Origin: Thermodesulfobacteriota bacterium
GTDB taxonomy: Bacteria > Desulfobacterota > QYQD01
DNA: 12,221 nt
Direction of reading: 5' to 3'
Assembly (NCBI GenBank): GCA_030017815.1
Contig: JASEGX010000022.1
Location: forward strand, 1 to 12,221
The position numbers and the translations under genes were made by a program. The notes below the pieces were generated by a model. It saw only the letters and a list, made by a program, of their open reading frames with translations. It was not told where the DNA came from and searched no databases. Each line of letters begins with the position of its first letter. Position 1 is the stretch's first letter. Positions 1 through 7,496 of the stretch are shown one piece after another.

Positions 1-44
1 CTTTCAATTTCTCTTATTTTGTCCTTTGTAGCTAATCCGTTCAT
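1..44 (-). CDS. 5' end of an unidentified gene (truncated by window edge)
   Basis: Only the first 14 codons lie in the window, reading MNGLATKDKIREIE and staying open to the edge. The ATG (bases 44-42) overlaps the polX TGA stop as ATGA, the usual arrangement for translationally coupled genes. A GGAG motif inside the last polX codons sits about 7 bases upstream of this ATG. Overlap, spacing and strand all suggest it is co-transcribed with polX. The fragment is lysine- and glutamate-rich, but it is too short to assign a family, and I give no function. Confidence 0.6.
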   Translation of the reverse strand, partial: MNGLATKDKIREIE

Positions 45-1765
45 GTTAAGTCTCCATCTTTGTGCAAATAGGACATAAGCCCGGTATAGGTCAGTGTGTT
101 CAAAATATCTTCTCTTGTCAGCCAGCCGCGGCGGGCCACCGACACGCCGAGAGACATAAAATCCATCTGCTCCATGATATGCGCATCCGTGCCGATGGCC
201 AGCTTGCAGCCCTTTTCTTTAGCCGCCCTGGCCTGGATATCGTTTAAATCCAGCCGCTTGAAGTAGGCGTTGATTTCCAGCGCCGTGCCTGTTTCCGCGG
301 CCACCCTGATAATCTTTTCGATATCCACGGCATAGGGTTCCCTTTCGCCTATGAGGCGGCCGGTAGGATGGGCGATAATATCCACATGCGGATTGCGCAT
401 GGCTGAAGTTATCCGGTGGGTCAGGGTCTTCGCATCCTGTTTAAAACCGGTATGAATGGCTGCTACAACTATGTCTAACCGGCGCAAGATTTCATCTGGA
501 TAATCCAGGTTGCCGCTGCTGTCAATATCTACTTCCGTGCCGCAGAGGAGCTTTACCGGGCCCCCTTTTTGGTTGAAGGCGCGAATCTCGTCCATCTTCT
601 TCTGTAAGTCGGAAACAGACACCCCGCCGGCCACCTTAAGCGAGGCGGAATGATCGCAAATGGCCACCCAGAAAAGACCCAGGGAAGAGGCTTTTCGGGC
701 TATCTCGACCAGAGAAGCGCTCCCGTCACTGTATTTAGAGTGGACGTGCAGATCCCCTTGAATATCCTTCATCTCTACCAGAAGCGGCAGCTCCCCGGCC
801 TGAGCCGCTTCTATCTCGCCCCGGTCTTCTCTCAATTCGGGAGGAATATAGGGCAGCCCCACGGCCCGGAAGACCTCCTCCTCCGTCCGGCCTCCCAGCC
901 ATTTTTCGCCTTTGAATATGCCATATTCGTTGATTTTTAGCCCTTGACGCACGGCGAGATCCCGAATACGGATATTGTGCGCCTTGGAACCCGTAAAGTA
1001 ACAAAGGGCAGCGCCCAGACTCTTTGGCTCCACCACCCGGAGATCGACCTGGATACCTTCTCTGGTGCGGATGCTGGCCTTTGTTTCACCGCTGGCCGTG
1101 ATCTCGCTCACTAAGGGCAGCTCTGTAAAGACCTCCATGACCCTTACCGGCTCATCCGAGGCCACCAACAGGTCGATATCCTTGGCCGTTTCCCTTCTGC
1201 GCCGGATACTTCCGGCCAGGTGCACCGGGCAACCGGGACATTTCTTGCGCAACATGGCGACGATCTCTTCAGCCACTGGAAGCACCATGCCGACAGGAAG
1301 ACGCTCCCGGCCTTTTTTGAGGATAGCGATGCCTTTAAGGATGTTCTCTTCGGTCCTGGCCTTGATGCCGGGCAGGCCCTGGACTTTGTGCTCAAGCGCC
1401 AGTTTCTCTACTTCCTCTATTGAGGAGACGCCAAAATGGTCAAAGAGGAGTTTAGCCGTCCGCGGCCCCACGCCGGGGATGGCCAGGAGAGTGACGATGC
1501 CGGACGGAACTTCCTTTTTTAAATCCTCGTAGTCTTTAAAAGTACCGGTAGTTATAATCTCCTGGATTTTTCCGGCCAAGTCCTTGCCGATACCCGGAAT
1601 GGCCTCCAGGCCGCTCCGGGCCGCAACAACCGAGATGTCCTCGGTGAGATTCTCTATATTCTGCGCGGCCTTGCGGTAGGCGCGAATGCGGAAGGGATTC
1701 GCACCTTGTATCTCCAGGATATCGGCTATGCCATCAAATACCGCGGCGATTTCCTGATTCTTCAT
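41..1765 (-). CDS. polX: PolX-family DNA polymerase with C-terminal PHP domain
   Basis: This 574-residue protein has the usual length and domain order of bacterial family X polymerases that take part in DNA repair gap filling. Helix-hairpin-helix motifs are at 56-60 (IPGIG), 96-104 (IPGVGPRTA) and 131-135. The nucleotidyltransferase core has GSIRR at 185-189, the metal-binding pair D196/D198 and a third aspartate at 241, followed by YFTGSKAHN at 256-264. The PHP domain starts near 335 and keeps a full metal-ligand set: H340, H342, D347, H372, E411, H438, H466, D527 and H529. In this family the PHP part is known to give 3'-5' exonuclease and AP-endonuclease activity, and the intact ligands suggest it is active here. 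The start gives the family's typical N terminus (MKNQEIAAVFDGIADILEI), although no clear Shine-Dalgarno precedes it. It is the only information-processing protein in the window and is not obviously linked to the osmotic genes. Confidence 0.95.
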   Translation of the reverse strand: MKNQEIAAVFDGIADILEIQGANPFRIRAYRKAAQNIENLTEDISVVAARSGLEAIPGIGKDLAGKIQEIITTGTFKDYEDLKKEVPSGIVTLLAIPGVGPRTAKLLFDHFGVSSIEEVEKLALEHKVQGLPGIKARTEENILKGIAILKKGRERLPVGMVLPVAEEIVAMLRKKCPGCPVHLAGSIRRRRETAKDIDLLVASDEPVRVMEVFTELPLVSEITASGETKASIRTREGIQVDLRVVEPKSLGAALCYFTGSKAHNIRIRDLAVRQGLKINEYGIFKGEKWLGGRTEEEVFRAVGLPYIPPELREDRGEIEAAQAGELPLLVEMKDIQGDLHVHSKYSDGSASLVEIARKASSLGLFWVAICDHSASLKVAGGVSVSDLQKKMDEIRAFNQKGGPVKLLCGTEVDIDSSGNLDYPDEILRRLDIVVAAIHTGFKQDAKTLTHRITSAMRNPHVDIIAHPTGRLIGEREPYAVDIEKIIRVAAETGTALEINAYFKRLDLNDIQARAAKEKGCKLAIGTDAHIMEQMDFMSLGVSVARRGWLTREDILNTLTYTGLMSYLHKDGDLT

Positions 1766-1874
1766 GGTCGTTGTTTATGCAAAGGATTAACGGCTTATGC
1801 TCCTGAATAGTCTCCATAATATGGTCCTGGTTCAATTTGTGCCTGCAAAGCTGAAGGGATTTTGAGCATCCGGA

Positions 1875-1900
1875 GTTATCCAGAAGCGTGATAACATCAC
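1875..1900. repeat. overlapping inverted repeats upstream of polX
   Basis: GTTATC (1875-1880) pairs with GATAAC (1890-1895) across 9 bases. GTGAT (1888-1892) pairs with ATCAC (1896-1900) across 3 bases. The two pairings share bases 1890-1895, so only one can form at a time. The short symmetric GTGAT-N3-ATCAC looks like a regulator-binding palindrome; its odd spacing does not match the CRP consensus (TGTGA-N6-TCACA). It lies about 120 bases upstream of the polX ATG. Confidence 0.3.
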
Positions 1901-2050
1901 AAATAGCACGATACACAAAAAAGAAGTAAGCGTTTAGAAAAAGCTTGTCAAGGATATTTTAAATAGAATATAAATATGTTGGGCTAAGCGAGGAAGCGAG
2001 AAAGCTAAATACTGAGATCTGAATGGCTGAGAGCTTCTTGCCGTGTGGAG

Positions 2051-2063
2051 ACCCCAGAGGGGT
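2051..2063 (-). terminator. GC-rich hairpin downstream of the OtsA-OtsB gene
   Basis: ACCCC-AGA-GGGGT forms a 5-bp stem with a 3-base loop, 47 bases past the stop of the fusion gene. It is the strongest hairpin in this gap and sits where a transcript end is expected. No U-run follows it in the leftward direction, so it is not a classic intrinsic terminator. It may only stabilise the 3' end, or may be part of a larger repeat. Confidence 0.3.
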
Positions 2064-2109
2064 TCCTTCCAACTCGCGGAGATATACAGAAACCGTAGAA
2101 TAACTTGTG

Positions 2110-4353
2110 CTATAGATTAGCAAACGATGAGATTTTTGATAACCCTGTGAGTTGTTCAAGGAACTCCCCTACCTCTTCCTGCCTTTTTAAATAATAATCC
2201 GCCTCCGGGTTTCCTCCAACGCAGATGGACACGCCTCGTCCCTTTATGGCTTTGAAGGCATCCTCATCCGTGGTGTCATCACCCACGTAGATCGGCATTT
2301 TTCTTTTACCAAACTTTTCCATTATCCATGAGACCGCCTTTCCCTTGTTCCAGGCTTTTAGCGGTCTGATCTCGAAGACCTTTTTGCCCGCGGTGATTCT
2401 GAAGGTATCTTCATATCCCCTTACTGTCTCCCGGAAGGCATCAAAAAACGCCCCCATATCTTTGGGACTGACCTTCCTGAAGTGGATACTTGCCGTAATG
2501 CCTTTATCTTCAACCATGACGCCCTGGATCGGCATCAAATCTTCCCTCAATCTGCGTAACAGCTCTTCCAGCCTGTCTCTGTCACCTGCCGAGTGACGGC
2601 GGACTACCTGCCTCCTGCCGTTCCAGATCTCAGCGCCATGATTTCCCGCGTAGATAATATCTTCTATCCCAACCCTTTCCTTTATATCCTCAAGAGCCCT
2701 TCCACTTATTATAGCTATCGGCATGTGTTTCTTTAATCTGAGCAGAATATCGCGAATCTCACCCGGGATGAACGCCTTATCCGGCGATTCAACAATAGGA
2801 CTCAGCGTACCATCATAGTCGAGAAACAAAAATGTATTCTTTACCGGTATCCTGTCGAGATTATCAAACAGATAGCGGCCTGTCGCGGATTTCATCCAAC
2901 AGATATTGACAATCTCATGAAGAATATCGGCGATCCATTTATAAATATCATTTGCCCTTACCTGCTGCCTGAGAACGGCCATACGACTGGCCTTTTCGGT
3001 GTGCGGCATCTTCAATGCCTTGTATATCAAATCAGAAAAGCCCTCCACATCGTATGGATTTACCAGCAGGGCCCCTTCCAGCTCCTCGGCAGCGCCGGCC
3101 AACTCACTCAAAATTAACACACCATGTCCATCAGCCTGGGAGGCTACATATTCCTTGGCCACCAAGTTCATGCCGTCGTAAACAGAGCTTATTATGCCTA
3201 TGTCCGCCATCCGGTAATAGGCCACAAGTTCCTGGTGCTCCACCTTCTTGTCGATGTAAACTACAGGCTTCCAATCAGTTGTAGCATGCTTCCCGTTTAT
3301 CCTGGCAATAAGCTCCCCAACGGCCTTCTGGTAACTCAGGTATGGCTCCTTCGTCCGCGTCGGGACGGCGATCTGGATAAAGGTAACCCTTCCTCTGTAC
3401 CTTGCGTATCGTTCGAAGAACAGGTCGATAGCCTGAAGCCTCTTGATGAGGGCCTTGGTATATTCCAGCCGGTCCACGCCGATACCGATATAACCTTGAT
3501 CAAGCCTATGTTTTTGTTTTATTCTTTTGATGGCGTTGACAGCCCGCCGGGAAGTGGCCATGGCATGGAACTTCTGATAATCAATGCTTATGGGAAAGGC
3601 CTTTAGCCTTGTGGCATGTCCTTTATAGGTGACCACTGCATTCTGGTAATCCAGATCGGCATCCAGGCATTCCTTCACGCAGTCCATAAAGCTCTTCGCA
3701 AAAAGGGGTATCTGGAAGCCGAGAAGGTCGTTGCCCAAAAGACCTTCCAGTATCTCCTTTGCCTGCGGACAAACTCGGAAGACGCCCCAGTCAGGCCAGG
3801 GTATATGCCAGAAATGTGCGATGGTCAGGTCAGACTTACAATCCCTTAGGAAACCGGGCAGAAGGCAGAGGTGGTAGTCGTGTATCCAGACGATGGAATC
3901 ATCGCTGCTTTCCTCAAGAACGGCCTTAGCAAAGATCCGGTTAGCCTTTTTATAATCTTCCCAGAATCTTTTCCTGAAATAGACTCTATCTAAGGTTATA
4001 TGGCAGAGGGGCCATAGTACCTGATTGGCATACCCATGATAATAATTTTCGGCTATGCCTGGACTTAGCCAGACCCGCTTTAAGGTATAGGAAGGGTTTC
4101 CGGGCGGGACGGGGATGCAACTCTTATTATCCACAACATCTTTATCCCTGCTTCCGCTTCCCCAGGCCACCCATATTCCCCCGGCGGCCCTTAAGACGTC
4201 GTCCAGGGCGGAGGTAAGGCCACCGGCCGGCCTGTCCACTTTAATCTGTGTCCCTACCTTCTTATGAATATAAGGCTCCCGGTTGGAAACGACCACCAGG
4301 TTCTTGCCGGAAAAATTCTCTTCCAAAAACAATCGCAGCATGTCTGAATTCAC
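2110..4353 (-). CDS. otsA-otsB fusion: fused trehalose-6-phosphate synthase / trehalose-6-phosphate phosphatase
   Basis: This cytosolic 747-residue protein joins both steps of the OtsA/OtsB route: NDP-glucose plus glucose-6-phosphate to trehalose-6-phosphate, then dephosphorylation to trehalose. The GT20 domain (about 15-485) shows VVSNR at 21-25, RPAGGL at 41-46, HDYHLCLLP at 158-166, GVDRLEYTK at 292-300 (R295 and K300 match the E. coli OtsA nucleotide-sugar contacts) and DGMNLVAKE at 393-401. A HAD phosphatase domain (about 505-740) has DYDGTLSP at 512-519 (nucleophile D512), ISGR at 549-552, the KGKAV lysine region at 670-674 and GDDTTDEDAF at 691-700. Both halves keep their catalytic residues. 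HIPWP at 183-187 replaces the HIPFP common in OtsA. The GTG start follows GGGGT by 4 bases, while ATG codon 5 has no ribosome site. The related glucosylglycerol-phosphate synthases are an alternative for the first domain, but the OtsB fusion favours trehalose. It follows mscS by 16 bases. Confidence 0.93.
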   Translation of the reverse strand: MNSDMLRLFLEENFSGKNLVVVSNREPYIHKKVGTQIKVDRPAGGLTSALDDVLRAAGGIWVAWGSGSRDKDVVDNKSCIPVPPGNPSYTLKRVWLSPGIAENYYHGYANQVLWPLCHITLDRVYFRKRFWEDYKKANRIFAKAVLEESSDDSIVWIHDYHLCLLPGFLRDCKSDLTIAHFWHIPWPDWGVFRVCPQAKEILEGLLGNDLLGFQIPLFAKSFMDCVKECLDADLDYQNAVVTYKGHATRLKAFPISIDYQKFHAMATSRRAVNAIKRIKQKHRLDQGYIGIGVDRLEYTKALIKRLQAIDLFFERYARYRGRVTFIQIAVPTRTKEPYLSYQKAVGELIARINGKHATTDWKPVVYIDKKVEHQELVAYYRMADIGIISSVYDGMNLVAKEYVASQADGHGVLILSELAGAAEELEGALLVNPYDVEGFSDLIYKALKMPHTEKASRMAVLRQQVRANDIYKWIADILHEIVNICWMKSATGRYLFDNLDRIPVKNTFLFLDYDGTLSPIVESPDKAFIPGEIRDILLRLKKHMPIAIISGRALEDIKERVGIEDIIYAGNHGAEIWNGRRQVVRRHSAGDRDRLEELLRRLREDLMPIQGVMVEDKGITASIHFRKVSPKDMGAFFDAFRETVRGYEDTFRITAGKKVFEIRPLKAWNKGKAVSWIMEKFGKRKMPIYVGDDTTDEDAFKAIKGRGVSICVGGNPEADYYLKRQEEVGEFLEQLTGLSKISSFANL

Positions 4354-4369
4354 AATTACCCCGTACTGA

Positions 4370-5431
4370 TTACTCTTCCGAAAGCACGTCTTTTTTCTTT
4401 ATCTGATCCTTGTCTTCCCGCAGATAAACCGTCCGGTGCGGAAATGGAATCTCGATTCCCTCTTCTTTAAACCGCTTGAATATCCTCTTTCTTAGTTCAT
4501 GCTGGGCGAGATACTGGTCAACAAACTCTTGCACCTGACATATCAGGGTAAAATCGAGAGAGCTGTCACCAAATCCAGGGATGAATCTGACAAAAGGCTC
4601 CGGGTCGGCCAGCAGGCCCGGAACGTCAACCGCAGCCTTTTTTGCCTCTTCGACAAGGACGCTTTCCACCTTTTCGGGATCGGAGCTATAGCTTACGGAG
4701 ACCGGAACCAGTAAAGACATCCTTTTCTCCGGTAAGTAATAGTTAGTTATTATGCTCTGGGACAATTTGTTATTTGGGATTACCACTATATTGTTCGGCA
4801 ACATCCTTACCCGGGTGGTCCTCCAGGTAATGTCCTCAACATAGCCCTCCTGGCCGTTCTCAAGCCTTACGAAGTCTCCGATCCTTATGGATTTCTCCAG
4901 GAGTATATGCACGCCGGCAAAGAGGTTGGAGAGGGTGTCCTGCAAGGCCAGGGCCACGGCAAGACCACCCACACCGAGGGCGGTAAGGAGGGGTGCTATT
5001 GATATGCCCAGGGTGCTAAGTATTATCAGAAATCCTACGACCAATATAGTGCCCTTTAAGATACCATAGGCGAGACCAGTGGTAGGTATGGGAATAGCCG
5101 ACTTCTGGATGTAATTTCTAAACGCCCGGCCGGCCAGGTTTGCAGAGGCTATAGTGATGGAGAGGATTATAATAACATGGATGACTGTATTTATATAAGA
5201 TACATATTTGACCGGAAGCTCGGATATACCTATACCAATGTACAGCCCGATGGCTATGCACCAGTAAACGGAAGGGGTTCTGAGCGAGTCTATTATGAGG
5301 TCATCAATTTTTGTATGACTCCTTTCCGCCCAGCGGCGGAGAACTCTAAAGACCATAATCCTTACAAAAAAAAGTCCTGTTACAGAAAAAAGGCTTACTA
5401 AAATCGGGATGGTCATATCTTTAATTGTCAA
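4370..5431 (-). CDS. MscS-family small-conductance mechanosensitive channel
   Basis: This 353-residue inner-membrane protein would open under membrane tension and release solutes when cells are moved to low osmolarity. Hydrophobic segments are near 6-30, 54-70, 78-98 and 121-141. They are followed by the Gly/Ala-rich pore helix at about 146-177 (ALGVGGLAVALALQD, then NLFAGVHIL), the hallmark of MscS TM3. The cytoplasmic beta domain includes the VIPNN motif at 217-221 and the protein ends with the usual GIEIPFPHRTVYL at 325-337. It has more transmembrane helices than E. coli MscS (286 residues), which is common for YbdG/YnaI-type members. The TTG start is well supported: GGAGGT lies 6 bases upstream, and the internal ATG at codon 6 has nothing comparable. 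It is the first gene of an operon with the trehalose fusion gene. Confidence 0.93.
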   Translation of the reverse strand: MTIKDMTIPILVSLFSVTGLFFVRIMVFRVLRRWAERSHTKIDDLIIDSLRTPSVYWCIAIGLYIGIGISELPVKYVSYINTVIHVIIILSITIASANLAGRAFRNYIQKSAIPIPTTGLAYGILKGTILVVGFLIILSTLGISIAPLLTALGVGGLAVALALQDTLSNLFAGVHILLEKSIRIGDFVRLENGQEGYVEDITWRTTRVRMLPNNIVVIPNNKLSQSIITNYYLPEKRMSLLVPVSVSYSSDPEKVESVLVEEAKKAAVDVPGLLADPEPFVRFIPGFGDSSLDFTLICQVQEFVDQYLAQHELRKRIFKRFKEEGIEIPFPHRTVYLREDKDQIKKKDVLSEE

Positions 5432-5437
5432 AGTCGC
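5432..5437 (-). promoter_or_regulatory. spacer between the strong ribosome binding site and the TTG start of mscS
   Basis: On the minus strand GGAGGT (bases 5443-5438) is followed by these six bases and then TTG at 5431-5429. The near-perfect anti-16S match at ideal spacing decides the TTG start over the in-frame ATG at codon 6. Confidence 0.75.
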
Positions 5438-5496
5438 ACCTCCGGGACACAGTTACGTAAATTCTGATATCTTAAAAGGACGTCTTAGTGAACCTG

Positions 5497-5523
5497 ATTA
5501 TAAGGTAACACAGGACTAACCAA
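5497..5523 (-). promoter_or_regulatory. candidate promoter of the mscS / trehalose fusion operon
   Basis: A perfect minus-strand TATAAT is at 5502-5497. The best upstream box is TTGGTT at 5523-5518, with a short 15-base spacer, so the -35 is weak and an activator or alternative sigma factor may be needed. The predicted transcript would have a leader of about 55-60 bases before the TTG start. I see no known riboswitch in that leader. Confidence 0.42.
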
Positions 5524-5541
5524 AGATACAAGCCCTACCCG

Positions 5542-5627
5542 GTTACTATTGCACCGTCTTTCTCTACACGATAAATTCTTTTGAGCCCCCTGCAGCGAAC
5601 CTTTTCCTTTTCATGCTGTAACTATTG
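5542..5627. repeat. imperfect 10-base direct repeat in the divergent control region
   Basis: GTTACTATTG at 5542-5551 and GTAACTATTG at 5618-5627 match at 9 of 10 positions and lie 76 bases apart. The second copy overlaps the -35 box of the rightward promoter, and the first lies upstream of the leftward promoter. The placement would suit a shared regulator, but with two copies chance cannot be excluded. Confidence 0.25.
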
Positions 5628-5653
5628 ACATTTGCAGCCTGAATTTCTATAAC
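5625..5653 (+). promoter_or_regulatory. strong sigma70-type promoter of the ClC gene
   Basis: A perfect TTGACA (5625-5630) is followed by a 17-base spacer and TATAAC (5648-5653), which matches TATAAT at 5 of 6 positions. The start of transcription would fall near 5660, giving a leader of about 43 bases to the TTG start at 5703. This is the best promoter in the window, and it faces the gene it should serve. Confidence 0.75.
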
Positions 5654-5702
5654 CAGTATGGGACAAATTGAAATACGCATTGGATAACATTAAAGACTAA
5701 AC

Positions 5703-7481
5703 TTGAAAATCGATAAAGCGCAATTCTTTGCCCTGGGCAAATGGTTTTTAAATTATGTCCTGATAGGTGTTATCGCCGGTTGCGGTGCTATTATATTTTA
5801 TTTCTTATGCCAGGTTGGACTACATTATTTTCTGGATTTCTTAGCTGGTTACCGCCCGCCCCATCCCGCCGGTGAAGCCCCTTTATTCAGGGAATTCACA
5901 ACTCCTTTCCGGCGGTGGGCGCTGTTACTGGTACCGGCCCTGGGTGGGCTTGTCAGTGGCTGGCTGGTTTATACTTTTGCCCCGGAGGCAGAGGGCCACG
6001 GCACCGATGCCGCTATTGAAGCGTATCACAAAAAGCGCGGGTTCATAAGAGCTAGGGTCCCTATTATTAAGACCCTGGCCTCTTTTATGACATTAGGTAC
6101 GGGAGGCTCAGGAGGGCGGGAAGGCCCCATTGCTCAGATTGGAGCCGGCTTTGGCTCATTTTTAGCTACTCGTTTGAAGCTATCGGATCGGGAACGAAGG
6201 ATCATGCTGGCCGCAGGTATGGCGGCTGGAGTAGGAAGCATATTCCGGGCACCGCTGGCTGGCGCATTGTTTGCGGCTGAGGTTTTATACAAAGAAGCTG
6301 AGTTTGAATCTGAAGTCCTTATCCCGGCTGGCATTTCTTCCGTAGTGGCCTATTGTGTCTTCTGCCTGGTTTTTGGCTGGGGGTCGCTTTTTAGCGCCCA
6401 CGATTTTGTTTTTAATGATCCGCGCCAGCTCTTTCCATATTCGGTTCTTGCCCTAATACTTGCAGGGGCCGCTTTTCTTTATGTCAAAATTTTCTACGGC
6501 ATTCATGCTATCTTCAAAAGAATAAAACTCCCTAATTATATCAAACCGGCTATTGGCGGCTTTCTTACCGGGTGCATCGGATTCTTTTTACCCCAGACAC
6601 TTGCTTTCGGGTATGGCTTTATACAGATGACTCTAAACAATCTGGTGACTATCCCCGTTTTAGTTGCGGTGGGACTGGGCAAGATATTGACCACTTCTCT
6701 CTCTATAGGTTCCGGTGGAAGTGGAGGGGTCTTTGGTCCGGCCATGGTTATAGGCGCTTCTTTAGGCGCAGCAGTGGGGCAGGTTTTTCATTACTTGATG
6801 CCTGATATAGTGCAGCAACCAGCGGCGTTTGCCATTGTGGGTATGGCTGGTTTCTTTTCCGCGGCCTCCAAGGCCCCCTTCTCTACTATCATCATGGTAA
6901 GTGAAATGACCGGTTCCTATCATCTCCTGCTCCCAGCTCTGTTAGTGTGCACCCTGGCTTTTATCTTTTCGCGGAAATGGACCATTTATCAAAAGCAGGT
7001 TTCTTCGCGCATTGATTCCCCCGCCCACGCTGGAGACTTCCTAACGGATCTTTTGGAAGGACTAACAGTCCGCAGTCTGGAAAACAAAATAAGGGAAATC
7101 GTTACCGTCCGGGAGAATGTGAAGTTCAAAGATTTTTTATATACCTTCTCTCATGCTGAGCAACACTACTTTCCGGTAGTAAACAGTCAAAATAAGTTAA
7201 CCGGCATTTTTTCCATTAATGATATCCGGCATCATCTCTTCGAACATGATCTCGATGACCTGGTCATCATGAAAGACATCGCCTGGTCAGAGATTATAAC
7301 TACGCACTTTTCAGAAGATCTAAACACTGTTCTCAGAAAATTCACGGTGAAAAATATCGATATGTTGCCCATCGTAAAGGAAGACAACCCCCAGGAGCTA
7401 ATCGGCATGCTATCCCGCCGGGACGTGATCGAATTGTATAATCAAAAGGTCTCTGACCTAAAAAGTCTGAAGGGGTCTTGA
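5703..7481 (+). CDS. ClC-family chloride channel/transporter with C-terminal CBS pair
   Basis: This integral membrane protein of 592 residues has a ClC transport domain (about 15-430) and two CBS domains (about 463-515 and 524-580) that usually sense adenine nucleotides. GSGGREGP at 135-142 carries the external gating glutamate E140 (E. coli E148). GGVFGP at 341-346 is the GxFxP motif, and Y429 in TIYQKQV matches the central tyrosine (E. coli Y445). Two sites differ from E. coli ClC-ec1. The internal proton glutamate E203 aligns with V194 (PLAGALFAAEV), as in channel-type ClCs, and the GSGIP serine aligns with H99 in GHGTD. It may thus be a channel or a differently coupled exchanger. The TTG start is forced: an in-frame stop lies at 5691-5693 and no other early start exists. 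No good ribosome site precedes it. It is divergent from mscS and convergent with treT (15-base gap). Confidence 0.92.
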   Translation: MKIDKAQFFALGKWFLNYVLIGVIAGCGAIIFYFLCQVGLHYFLDFLAGYRPPHPAGEAPLFREFTTPFRRWALLLVPALGGLVSGWLVYTFAPEAEGHGTDAAIEAYHKKRGFIRARVPIIKTLASFMTLGTGGSGGREGPIAQIGAGFGSFLATRLKLSDRERRIMLAAGMAAGVGSIFRAPLAGALFAAEVLYKEAEFESEVLIPAGISSVVAYCVFCLVFGWGSLFSAHDFVFNDPRQLFPYSVLALILAGAAFLYVKIFYGIHAIFKRIKLPNYIKPAIGGFLTGCIGFFLPQTLAFGYGFIQMTLNNLVTIPVLVAVGLGKILTTSLSIGSGGSGGVFGPAMVIGASLGAAVGQVFHYLMPDIVQQPAAFAIVGMAGFFSAASKAPFSTIIMVSEMTGSYHLLLPALLVCTLAFIFSRKWTIYQKQVSSRIDSPAHAGDFLTDLLEGLTVRSLENKIREIVTVRENVKFKDFLYTFSHAEQHYFPVVNSQNKLTGIFSINDIRHHLFEHDLDDLVIMKDIAWSEIITTHFSEDLNTVLRKFTVKNIDMLPIVKEDNPQELIGMLSRRDVIELYNQKVSDLKSLKGS

Positions 7482-7487
7482 AAAGAC
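7475..7487. terminator. small hairpin at the ClC / TreT convergent junction
   Basis: GTCTT-GAA-AAGAC makes a perfect 5-bp stem with a 3-base loop that includes the ClC stop codon (7479-7481). It lies in the only space between two convergent genes. No U-run follows in either direction, so terminator function is weakly supported. Confidence 0.22.
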
Positions 7488-7496
7488 ACTATCAGC

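Larger units (their letters stand above)
1766..2109. other. 344-base intergenic stretch between polX and the trehalose fusion gene
   Basis: Both flanking genes run leftward, so this holds the 3' untranslated region of the MscS/OtsAB operon and the control region of polX. Short reading frames cross it on the minus strand but have no family resemblance, and I do not call them. It contains a GC-rich hairpin at 2051-2063, an A/T-rich block around 1953-1980, a perfect minus-strand TTGACA at 1951-1946 without a good -10 partner at 16-18 bases, and two overlapping inverted repeats at 1875-1900. No known RNA gene is recognised. Confidence 0.6.

Noticed and set aside
1065..1532. 155-codon plus-strand open frame inside polX
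   Set aside because: It lies wholly antisense to the catalytic part of a clear polX gene, shows no family motif and has serine/arginine-rich shadow-frame composition.
1734..1916. 60-codon minus-strand frame overlapping the polX start
   Set aside because: It has a GTG start with no good ribosome site, overlaps polX by 32 bases and resembles no family I know.
1946..1951. Perfect minus-strand TTGACA upstream of polX as a promoter
   Set aside because: The hexamers 16-18 bases downstream match TATAAT at only about 2 of 6 positions.
1959..2159. 66-codon minus-strand frame overlapping the end of the trehalose fusion gene
   Set aside because: It reuses the coding end of the fusion gene in another frame, and its low-complexity serine-rich sequence looks like translated non-coding DNA.
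3124..3606. 160-codon plus-strand open frame inside the trehalose fusion gene
   Set aside because: It is antisense to conserved GT20 motifs and has no recognisable domain.
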